Positions 1 to 5,299 of a stretch of DNA of 9,743 nt are shown one piece after another. This stretch comes from CAZSPT01 sp964608895. GTDB lineage: Bacteria; Patescibacteriota; Patescibacteriia; 2-01-FULL-39-33. Every line of letters starts with the position of its first letter. Position 1 is the first letter of the stretch. The position numbers and the translations under genes are program-made. The stretch covers positions 1 through 9,743 of the forward strand of contig CAZSPT010000030.1 in the NCBI GenBank assembly GCA_964608895.1. The letters are read 5' to 3'. Under the pieces are notes generated by a model that was not told where the DNA came from, ran no database searches, and saw only the letters and a program-made list of their open reading frames with translations.

Positions 1-1407
1 ACTGTTTTTTGTTTGATGATGATTTTGGTTTTTCTCGCTTTGGTCTGCTGGAAAAATCCCCGGGCGGTAATTCTTCTCTGGCTTGCCTGTCTGCTACTGG
101 GTGTTTGGCGATTTCAAATCAATCTTCCCGACTGCGACCGATTGGATCGTGTTTGCCATTATCACGGTCAGTTGAGGGAATTTTCCGGTCGAGTGGTAAA
201 GGTTAACCGTCGGATTGACGGTCAGAAACTGACGGTTGAAACTAAAGAGTTGATTGTTGACGGAGGTTTTCGTTCGGTTGTCGGTCGGGTTTTGGTCTCG
301 ACCCGGCTCTATCCCCGCCGAAGCTATGGCGACAAATTGAGAATCTCCTGCGAATTAAAAGAACCGGAAAATTTTTCCGGTTTTAATTATCAAAAGTATC
401 TTGCCCGCTACGGCATACAGACTATTTGTTATTTCGGAAAAATAAAACAAGATTCCGGACTGGCGGTTAGTGGCTGGGAAAGAGTTAAAGAAGTATTCTG
501 GACGGCAATTTATCGGGTGAAGGAAAATTTGATTATCGGTTTAGACAGATCAATGGCCGAACCTCAAGCTTCAGTGCTTCAAGCAATGGTTCTCGGCAAC
601 CGCCACCAACTACCCGAAGTTTGGCGGGAAAAATTTTCCAATACCGGAATCAGTCATATTATTGCGATTTCCGGGATGCATATCGCCGTCATTACTGTTG
701 TTTTGACCGGTTTGGCGGTTGGTTTGGGAATTTCCCGGCCAAAGGCATTTTGGCCGGTGATGGCGGTTTTAGCCGGTTACATTTTACTAATTGGAGCGCC
801 GGCTTCGGCGGTTCGGGCCGGTTTGATGGCCGGTTTAGCTCTTTTAGCCCAAAAAATTGGCCGGGGACGGGCGGCGATCAACGCTTTGCTTTTGGCGGCC
901 GTCGCGATGCTCTTGGTTAATCCTCAACTGCTTTTGGGAGGCATTGGTTTTCAGCTTTCTTTTGCCGCTGTTTTGGGAATTATTTACCTTGGTCCGATTT
1001 TTAAAAAATATTTTACCCGGCTGCCCGGCCGGGCAGTTAAAGAAATAGCCGCGGCAACTTTAGCGGCTCAATTAATGACTCTGCCTTTAATTGTTTTTTA
1101 TTTTCAAAAAATTTCTTTGGTTGCTTTGGCGGCTAATTTAATGATTCTGCCGCTGCTGCCGTTCTTGGTTGTTCTGGGATTTTTGACGGCCTTAATCGGA
1201 GCTTTCTGCCCTGTTTTCGGCCGGTTATTCGGTTATCTTCCCTGGCTGGGTCTAAGTTATGTTTTGACGGTCGTTAACGGACTTAACTTGCTGCCATTCA
1301 GCCATTTTGAATTTTCCGGTTTTGGCGAGGCGGTTTTAATTTTTTCCTACGGGCTTATCGCCTGGTGGATTTATTCTCAACAGCCGAAACATTTCAATTT
1401 TTTTTAA
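1..1407 (+). CDS. comEC: ComEC/Rec2 membrane channel domain protein (5'-partial; lacks the metallo-beta-lactamase domain)
   Basis: This is the integral-membrane part of the competence protein ComEC, which carries single-stranded DNA across the cytoplasmic membrane during transformation. The frame is open to the first base. The nearest starts (TTG at 13, ATG at 16 and 19) fall inside a hydrophobic helix, and family members usually have another helix before it, so the true start probably lies upstream of the window. Seen in order: two hydrophobic segments (about 1-110), a soluble beta-rich region resembling the ComEC N-terminal DUF4131/OB-like domain (about 120-480), then a polytopic competence domain with many helices to the end. 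The family signature is plain near 640-700: GISHIIAISGMHIAVI, matching the usual HxxAISGxH pattern. The protein stops after the last helices, and the beta-lactamase-like domain that usually follows is encoded by the next, overlapping gene. Confidence 0.92.
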   Translation, partial: TVFCLMMILVFLALVCWKNPRAVILLWLACLLLGVWRFQINLPDCDRLDRVCHYHGQLREFSGRVVKVNRRIDGQKLTVETKELIVDGGFRSVVGRVLVSTRLYPRRSYGDKLRISCELKEPENFSGFNYQKYLARYGIQTICYFGKIKQDSGLAVSGWERVKEVFWTAIYRVKENLIIGLDRSMAEPQASVLQAMVLGNRHQLPEVWREKFSNTGISHIIAISGMHIAVITVVLTGLAVGLGISRPKAFWPVMAVLAGYILLIGAPASAVRAGLMAGLALLAQKIGRGRAAINALLLAAVAMLLVNPQLLLGGIGFQLSFAAVLGIIYLGPIFKKYFTRLPGRAVKEIAAATLAAQLMTLPLIVFYFQKISLVALAANLMILPLLPFLVVLGFLTALIGAFCPVFGRLFGYLPWLGLSYVLTVVNGLNLLPFSHFEFSGFGEAVLIFSYGLIAWWIYSQQPKHFNFF

Positions 1408-2291
1408 TGATTTTTATTATGGCCGCGGTTTGGAAAAAAATAATTGCTCTTTTTTTAGTTATTTCGCTCGGATTAACGGGTTTTTTTCTATTCAATCAAA
1501 CTAATCGGACTTCAGAAGAATTAATTGTTCGTTTTTTGGATGTCGGCCAGGGAGATTCTATTCTGATTCAAACCCCGGCTGGTGACGATATTTTAATTGA
1601 CGGCGGTTCGGATAATCTCGCCGCTAAGAAAGTCGGCTATTATCTCCCGATCAACGACCGGAAAATTGAGCTGATGATTTTAAGTCATCCCCATTCTGAT
1701 CACGTTGCCGGTTTAATTGAGATAATTAGGCGTTATCAAGTGGCGAAAATTTTAACCACTGGAGCGGTTTATAACAGTATTGAATATCGGATTTGGCGGG
1801 AGCTTGTTGAAAAAGAGAAGATTTTGGTTGAAATTATTGATTCGCCCGGGAAGCTGGCTCTGGCCGGCGGAACGGTTTTGGAAATTGTCTCTCCAAAGGA
1901 AAGTTTGGCCGGCCGCCGAGTCAAAAATTTAAATAACGCTTCAATAGTGATTCGCCTGGAGTGTTTTGAAAAGTCAATTTTGTTCACCGGCGATTATGAA
2001 CAAGAAGAAGAATTGGCTATTGCTCCGGTTGAAATTTACAAAGTCGGCCATCACGGAGCTGACAACGCCAATTCCCGGATTTTTTTGGAAAAAATTTCTC
2101 CTGATTATGCGGTTATTTCAGTCGGAGAAGATAATAATTTTGGCCATCCAAATTATCGGGTAATCAGAAATTTGAAAAAACTCGGAGCTCAAGTTTTCCG
2201 AACCGACCACCAAGGAGATATTATTTTTTCAATCAGTCAGGAAGGAATTGAGCTGGTGGATGATTCTGGCTTGCTAGATTGGAGTTTTTAA
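1407..2291 (+). CDS. ComEC-type metallo-beta-lactamase domain protein with N-terminal membrane anchor
   Basis: A metallo-beta-lactamase-fold hydrolase of 294 residues matching the C-terminal domain of full-length ComEC, which is thought to act as a nuclease or DNA-processing domain during uptake. One hydrophobic helix preceded by two lysines (about residues 12-30) suggests a signal anchor placing the enzyme outside the membrane. The core follows: FLDVGQGDSILI (43-54), the metal motif HPHSDH with H94, H96, D98 and H99, then FTGD, GHHGADNANS, and a C-terminal GHPNYRV and RTDHQGDI, all usual in ComEC. The metal-binding set looks complete. The chosen ATG shares its A with the comEC stop (TAATG), suggesting translational coupling. 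ATG 1419 would give a four-residue shorter protein and is also possible; neither has a Shine-Dalgarno sequence. A GTG at 1365 in the same frame is less likely because it lies deep inside comEC. Confidence 0.88.
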   Translation: MIFIMAAVWKKIIALFLVISLGLTGFFLFNQTNRTSEELIVRFLDVGQGDSILIQTPAGDDILIDGGSDNLAAKKVGYYLPINDRKIELMILSHPHSDHVAGLIEIIRRYQVAKILTTGAVYNSIEYRIWRELVEKEKILVEIIDSPGKLALAGGTVLEIVSPKESLAGRRVKNLNNASIVIRLECFEKSILFTGDYEQEEELAIAPVEIYKVGHHGADNANSRIFLEKISPDYAVISVGEDNNFGHPNYRVIRNLKKLGAQVFRTDHQGDIIFSISQEGIELVDDSGLLDWSF

Positions 2292-2299
2292 TTTATACT
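2271..2299 (+). promoter_or_regulatory. Possible sigma-70-type promoter for the receiver-domain gene and ndk
   Basis: TTGCTA (2271-2276) and TATACT (2294-2299) are separated by 17 bases, just ahead of the receiver gene and overlapping the end of the metallo-beta-lactamase gene. The -35 box matches the consensus at four of six positions and the -10 box at five of six. It would yield a leader of about 20 bases. The DNA is AT-rich, so a chance match is possible. Confidence 0.4.
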
Positions 2300-2326
2300 A
2301 AAAATAATCTTAAATTGGATAAAATT

Positions 2327-2743
2327 ATGGCTGAAGAAAAAATCCCTAAAAAAAAGTCTAAATCAAAAATTCTCCTAATTGAAGATGATCCAATGATTGT
2401 TGAGATGTATAAGATGAGACTGGAGGAAGAAGGCTATCAAGTGTTGGTAACTGAAAAAGGCAGTGAAGCGATTGAATTGGCCAAAAATGAAAAGCCGATT
2501 TTGATTATTTTGGACATTATTCTTCCGGAAACCGATGGTTTTAGTATTCTTGAAAATTTTAAGCGGGAATTTCAGATTAAAAATATTCCGGTTTTGGTTT
2601 TGACTAATCTTGGCCAGGAATCAGATAAATTTAAAGGGATTCAGCGGGGAGCTGATAAATATTTCGTTAAATCTCGCCATACTCCGGCTGAAGTGGTTGC
2701 CGAGGTTCGCAAGTTGATTCACCAGACCCGAGACGTTAAATAA
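2327..2743 (+). CDS. Stand-alone CheY-like response regulator receiver protein
   Basis: A single receiver domain of 138 residues with no output domain. After a lysine-rich start (residues 5-14), the phosphorylation site is complete: acidic pocket E19-D20-D21, phospho-acceptor D63 in LDIILPETDG, conserved T93 and K115 in YFVKS. Such proteins take phosphate from a histidine kinase and signal by protein contact rather than DNA binding. No kinase or target is in this window, so its pathway is unknown. The ATG at 2327 is chosen because the receiver core begins soon after it; the in-frame upstream extension to about 2279 overlaps the previous gene and adds no domain. It lies ten bases before ndk and is probably cotranscribed with it. 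Which of the many receiver subfamilies it belongs to cannot be told from sequence alone. Confidence 0.88.
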   Translation: MAEEKIPKKKSKSKILLIEDDPMIVEMYKMRLEEEGYQVLVTEKGSEAIELAKNEKPILIILDIILPETDGFSILENFKREFQIKNIPVLVLTNLGQESDKFKGIQRGADKYFVKSRHTPAEVVAEVRKLIHQTRDVK

Positions 2744-2753
2744 TTTTGTGATT

Positions 2754-3239
2754 ATGGCTCTAAAGCTTGAAAAAACTTTGGTTATTATTAAGCCAGACGC
2801 CCTTCAAAGAAATCTTTTGGCTGAAATTATCGGTCGGTTTGAGCGGAAAGGGCTGAAAATTATTGGTTTAAAAATGATGGAGCTGGGAGATGTTCTGCTT
2901 GACGAACATTACGCCCATCATCAAGAAAAGCCTTTTTTTCAAGACTTGAAAGATTTTATGAAAAGTTCGCCGGTGGTGACAATTGTTTTGGAAGGAATTG
3001 ACGCGGTTAAGGCGGTTCGGCTGATTGTCGGTCCGACCAGCGGTCGAGAGGCAGATGCCGGCAGTATTCGGGGAGATCTTGGAATGAGCACCCAGACCAA
3101 TTTAGTTCATGCTTCGGATTCTTCAGAGACTGCTGAAAAGGAGATTAATCGGTTTTTTTCTCAAGCCGAGCTTTTTCAATATCAGAAAGTTGATTTCAAT
3201 TTTATTTACGGCCGTGAAGAGCGGAATGAGCTGGAATAG
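2754..3239 (+). CDS. ndk: Nucleoside diphosphate kinase
   Basis: Transfers the terminal phosphate of a nucleoside triphosphate to a nucleoside diphosphate through a phospho-histidine intermediate, balancing the NTP and dNTP pools in the cytoplasm. The 161-residue protein shows KTLVIIKPDALQRN (7-20) with the conserved lysine K13, a KPFF segment (59-62), GPTSGREADAGSIRGDLG (93-110) and the catalytic histidine H119 in NLVHASDS. It is about 15-20 residues longer than the Escherichia coli enzyme because of a C-terminal tail, and HASDS rather than HGSDS resembles archaeal-type sequences as I recall them. I chose ATG 2754 because MALKLEKTL leads directly into the first strand; a GTG at 2748 would add only two residues. 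No Shine-Dalgarno is visible. It follows the receiver gene by ten bases. Confidence 0.96.
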   Translation: MALKLEKTLVIIKPDALQRNLLAEIIGRFERKGLKIIGLKMMELGDVLLDEHYAHHQEKPFFQDLKDFMKSSPVVTIVLEGIDAVKAVRLIVGPTSGREADAGSIRGDLGMSTQTNLVHASDSSETAEKEINRFFSQAELFQYQKVDFNFIYGREERNELE

Positions 3240-3298
3240 CGGCAAAATATTTAAAAAAATTCAGAGCAGGAGATAAAAAGTAAAAAAGCAAGGATGAT

Positions 3299-3325
3299 AA
3301 AATAAGCGGTTGAGCCGCTTATTTT
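3299..3325. terminator. Bidirectional intrinsic terminator between converging ndk and rpmB
   Basis: A perfect 11-base inverted repeat, AAAATAAGCGG / CCGCTTATTTT, around a five-base loop (3310-3314). The A-rich and T-rich ends give a U-rich tail on either strand, so it can stop transcription from ndk rightward and from rpmB leftward. The rpmB stop codon (3319-3321) lies inside the right arm. Confidence 0.85.
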
Positions 3326-3492
3326 GATTTAGTCTGTTTTTTTAAACAGCTGGTGCAGATTTTAACTCTCCGGCCGTCCAGCTTCCGAGTCTTTAGATTT
3401 ATTTTCTGTTCTCGCTTAGTCCGCTGGTTGGAGTGGCTTACCGCGTAGCCTCGGGCGGTGCTCCGGCCGCAGAATTGACAGGTTCTTGCCAT
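3319..3492 (-). CDS. rpmB: 50S ribosomal protein L28 (zinc-ribbon type)
   Basis: A 57-residue protein read on the minus strand, starting MARTCQFCGRSTARGYAVSH and continuing SNQRTKREQKINLK. The GYAVSHSNQRTKR stretch (15-27) is the L28 hallmark, followed by the conserved KLDGRRVKICTSCLKK (38-52). Two CxxC pairs, C5/C8 and C46/C49, form the zinc site of the cysteine-containing form of L28. It is a structural component of the large ribosomal subunit near the exit site. The length is within the family's normal short range, so the gene appears complete. It converges on ndk and shares the terminator at 3299-3325, and it has its own promoter at 3521-3549. No Shine-Dalgarno is seen; the start follows an A-rich stretch. 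It is easily missed because of its small size. Confidence 0.95.
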   Translation of the reverse strand: MARTCQFCGRSTARGYAVSHSNQRTKREQKINLKTRKLDGRRVKICTSCLKKQTKSK

Positions 3493-3520
3493 ATTTTTTC
3501 AGTAATTGATGACATCACCG

Positions 3521-3549
3521 AGTATAACAGAAAATTTTTTTTTAGTCAA
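3521..3549 (-). promoter_or_regulatory. Promoter of rpmB (minus strand)
   Basis: On the minus strand, TTGACT (3549-3544) and TATACT (3526-3521) are exactly 17 bases apart, and the -10 box is preceded by TGT (an extended -10). Each box differs from consensus at one position. It would give a leader of about 20 bases before the rpmB ATG. A second, perfect TTGACA sits at 3559-3554 but is too far from the -10 box. Confidence 0.75.
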
Positions 3550-3580
3550 TTTTTGTCAACAGCCGGAAAAGCTTTGACTC

Positions 3581-3608
3581 TTGTAGAAATATCAGATTGT
3601 GTTATAAT
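3581..3608 (+). promoter_or_regulatory. Promoter of the site-2 protease gene (extended -10)
   Basis: A perfect TATAAT (3603-3608) preceded by TGT gives an extended -10. A weak -35, TTGTAG (3581-3586), lies 16 bases upstream; a better TTGACT at 3574-3579 is 23 bases away and probably too far. The start site would be about 3615. The 13-base core around the -10 recurs exactly before tuf (7865-7877). Confidence 0.68.
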
Positions 3609-3614
3609 TTCTTC

Positions 3615-3620
3615 AGAGGA
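3615..3620 (+). promoter_or_regulatory. Ribosome binding site of the site-2 protease gene
   Basis: AGAGGA lies nine bases before ATG 3630, separated by a run of T. It is the only clear Shine-Dalgarno-like site at a suitable distance from a start in this window, and it supports 3630 over an in-frame GTG at 3597 that overlaps the promoter. It falls close to the predicted transcription start. Confidence 0.5.
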
Positions 3621-3629
3621 ATTTTTTTT

Positions 3630-4262
3630 ATGCCTTTTAATTGGTTGATAGAAAATCCGCTTTTTTTTCTCGCCTGGGTAGCCGCTATCCTGGTTGCTTT
3701 GACTATTCATGAGTTTTCCCACGCGGCCGCGGCAAAATATTTTGGCGATTCAACCGCCGAGGCGATGGGCCGGCTCACTTTAAATCCTTTAGTTCATATT
3801 GATCCGCTTGGCTTCATAATGCTGTTGTTTGTCGGTTTTGGCTGGGCCCGTCCGGTTCCGATTAATTTAAATAATCTTCGGAATCAAAGAGTCGCTCAAG
3901 CGGTTGTTTCAATTTCCGGCCCGGCGGCCAACTTGATTGGGATTGTTGTTTTTGGCTTTCTTCATAAAATTCTTATCCCTTATCTCGGCGGAGCCAATCT
4001 TTTGACGAATTTTCTTTTTATGGCGGTGTTGGTTAATGCGATTTTAATGCTTTTTAATTTAATTCCAATTCCTCCGCTGGACGGTTCAAAAGTTCTTTTC
4101 AGTCTTCTGCCGGACAAATTTGAGGAGTTTAAATACAAACTTTCGGTCAACGGCCCTTGGATTTTGCTCGGGCTGATTCTGGCCGACAGTTTTTTAAATA
4201 TCGGAATTTTTAGTTTTTTGTTTCGAGGAATCTTGACAGTTTTGAAAAGAATTATTTCCTAA
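3630..4262 (+). CDS. Site-2 protease family (M50) membrane zinc metallopeptidase
   Basis: A small 210-residue intramembrane protease of the site-2 protease class. A first helix (about residues 10-30) carries the zinc motif HEFSH, with H27, E28 and H31. Then come NPLVHIDPLG (52-61) and GFGWARPVPIN (70-80), two segments usual in the compact bacterial M50 subgroup, SGPAANLIG (96-104), and a helix containing NLIPIPPLDGSKVL (143-156), where D151 is the expected third zinc ligand. About five or six hydrophobic segments are visible, and no PDZ or CBS domain is present, so it is a minimal form. The family cuts substrates within the membrane, often anti-sigma factors or signal-peptide remnants; the substrate here is unknown. 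It sits alone between its own promoter and the rpsL promoter, so it need not be functionally tied to the ribosomal genes. Confidence 0.9.
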   Translation: MPFNWLIENPLFFLAWVAAILVALTIHEFSHAAAAKYFGDSTAEAMGRLTLNPLVHIDPLGFIMLLFVGFGWARPVPINLNNLRNQRVAQAVVSISGPAANLIGIVVFGFLHKILIPYLGGANLLTNFLFMAVLVNAILMLFNLIPIPPLDGSKVLFSLLPDKFEEFKYKLSVNGPWILLGLILADSFLNIGIFSFLFRGILTVLKRIIS

Positions 4263-4265
4263 AAC

Positions 4266-4294
4266 TTGACTTTTTTGATTTTTTTTTCTAAAAT
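4266..4294 (+). promoter_or_regulatory. Promoter of the rpsL-rpsG transcription unit
   Basis: TTGACT (4266-4271) and TAAAAT (4289-4294) are separated by 17 bases, mostly T. Each box differs from consensus at one position. The boxes begin four bases after the site-2 protease stop, and the predicted start site near 4301 leaves a leader of about 26 bases before rpsL, with no Shine-Dalgarno. Confidence 0.72.
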
Positions 4295-4326
4295 TTCAAG
4301 GTATTTTTAAATAATCATTTTTAGAT

Positions 4327-4755
4327 ATGCCGACAATTAATCAGTTAATCAAGAAAGGCCGGGAAAGAAAGACGGCCAAATCAAAAACGCCCGATCTCCA
4401 GCTCACTTTGGACAGCCTTCATCGCCGGCGAAAAACAATGCCAAAAGGCAGTCCTTTCAAAAAAGGAGTTTGCCTCCAGGTTAGGACGACTACTCCGAAA
4501 AAACCAAACTCGGCTCTTCGGAAGATTGCCCGAGTCCGATTGTCCAACGGGCAGGAAGTAACCGCCTATATTCCGGGAATCGGTCATAATCTTCAAGAAC
4601 ATTCAATTGTTTTGATTCGGGGCGGTCGGGTAAAGGATTTGCCCGGAGTTCGCTATCATGTTGTTCGGGGGGTTTACGACACCGCCGGTATGGAAGGCCG
4701 TAAGCGGAGCCGAAGCCTTTACGGAACCAAAAAAGAAAAGACGACCAAGAAGTAA
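4327..4755 (+). CDS. rpsL: 30S ribosomal protein S12
   Basis: S12 sits at the decoding centre of the small subunit and controls translational accuracy. The 142-residue protein has the invariant TTTPKKPNSALRK (54-66), GHNLQEHS (86-93) and RGGRVKDLPGVRYH (98-111). The two lysines whose changes give streptomycin resistance in other bacteria (K58/K59 region and K103) are unaltered, and D104, the methylthiolation position in E. coli, is kept. Compared with the 124-residue E. coli protein it carries about 14 extra residues before GVC (roughly 23-40, containing DSLHRRRKTMPKGSPF) and a basic tail; I recall this form from Patescibacteria, which is part of the lineage argument. It is first in the str block and precedes rpsG by 12 bases. 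The start follows an A/T-rich leader. Confidence 0.98.
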   Translation: MPTINQLIKKGRERKTAKSKTPDLQLTLDSLHRRRKTMPKGSPFKKGVCLQVRTTTPKKPNSALRKIARVRLSNGQEVTAYIPGIGHNLQEHSIVLIRGGRVKDLPGVRYHVVRGVYDTAGMEGRKRSRSLYGTKKEKTTKK

Positions 4756-4767
4756 TTAATCAGTTTT

Positions 4768-5232
4768 ATGCGCGGAAAATCAGCTTCTAAAAGAACAATT
4801 CAACCTGATTCAAAATATCACCGGGAAGATCTCGCCAAATTCATCAATTATATTATGAGGCGGGGTAAAAAATCAGTTGCCGAGAAAGCAGTTTATAACT
4901 GTTTTGATTTGATTTCCGAAAAAACCAAGCAAGACCCTTTGGAAATTTTTGACCGGGCGATTAAAAATGTCGCTCCAACTGTTGAAGTTCGCAGTCGCCG
5001 GATCGGCGGAGCCAATTATCAGATTCCTATTGCTGTCCGGCCGGACCGGAGTTTTACTTTGGCGGCCCGCTGGATTATTGGCGCCGCTCAATCTCGAAAA
5101 GGAAAGATGTCAGCCCGTCTGGCCGAGGAAATTATCGGAGCCGCTGAAAATGAAGGAACGGCGATTAAAAAGAAGCAGGATGTTTATAAAATGGCCGAAG
5201 CTAATCGGGCTTTTGCTCATTTCGGCCGTTAG
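4768..5232 (+). CDS. rpsG: 30S ribosomal protein S7
   Basis: S7 starts assembly of the 30S head by binding the 3' major domain of 16S rRNA, and it is the usual autogenous regulator of the str operon in enterobacteria. The 154-residue protein is of normal length. It shows the basic N-terminus MRGKSASKR, FINYIMRRGKKSVAEK (26-41), PLEIFDRAIKNVAPTVEVRSRRIGG (57-81), the YQIPIAVRPDR beta-hairpin (84-94), and the terminal helix EANRAFAHFGR. The ATG lies 12 bases after rpsL, implying a shared transcript, and no Shine-Dalgarno is visible. A terminator-like hairpin begins 13 bases after the stop codon. Whether S7 feedback exists here cannot be judged from sequence. Confidence 0.98.
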   Translation: MRGKSASKRTIQPDSKYHREDLAKFINYIMRRGKKSVAEKAVYNCFDLISEKTKQDPLEIFDRAIKNVAPTVEVRSRRIGGANYQIPIAVRPDRSFTLAARWIIGAAQSRKGKMSARLAEEIIGAAENEGTAIKKKQDVYKMAEANRAFAHFGR

Positions 5233-5245
5233 AATCCGCTAAAAT

Positions 5246-5279
5246 AAAGCTTGACTGCTTAATAAGTCAAAGCTTTTTT
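5246..5279 (+). terminator. Intrinsic terminator or attenuator between rpsG and fusA
   Basis: Left arm AAAGCT + TGACT (5246-5256), loop of eight bases (5257-5264), right arm AGTCA + bulged A + AGCTTT (5265-5276), followed by further T to give six in a row (5274-5279). Eleven pairs with one bulge and an immediate U-tract fit a Rho-independent terminator. It lies 20 bases before the fusA start. Confidence 0.75.
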
Positions 5280-5299
5280 AATAACCTGTAAATTTTTTT

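Noticed and set aside
3433..3648. A 71-residue plus-strand open frame opposite rpmB.
   Set aside because: It is the antisense of rpmB and of the divergent promoter region, uses a non-ATG start, and its product resembles nothing known to me.
5251..5282. A fusA promoter made of TTGACT and TTTAAT overlapping the terminator.
   Set aside because: The 20-base spacing is outside the usual range, and TTGACT is better explained as part of the hairpin arm.
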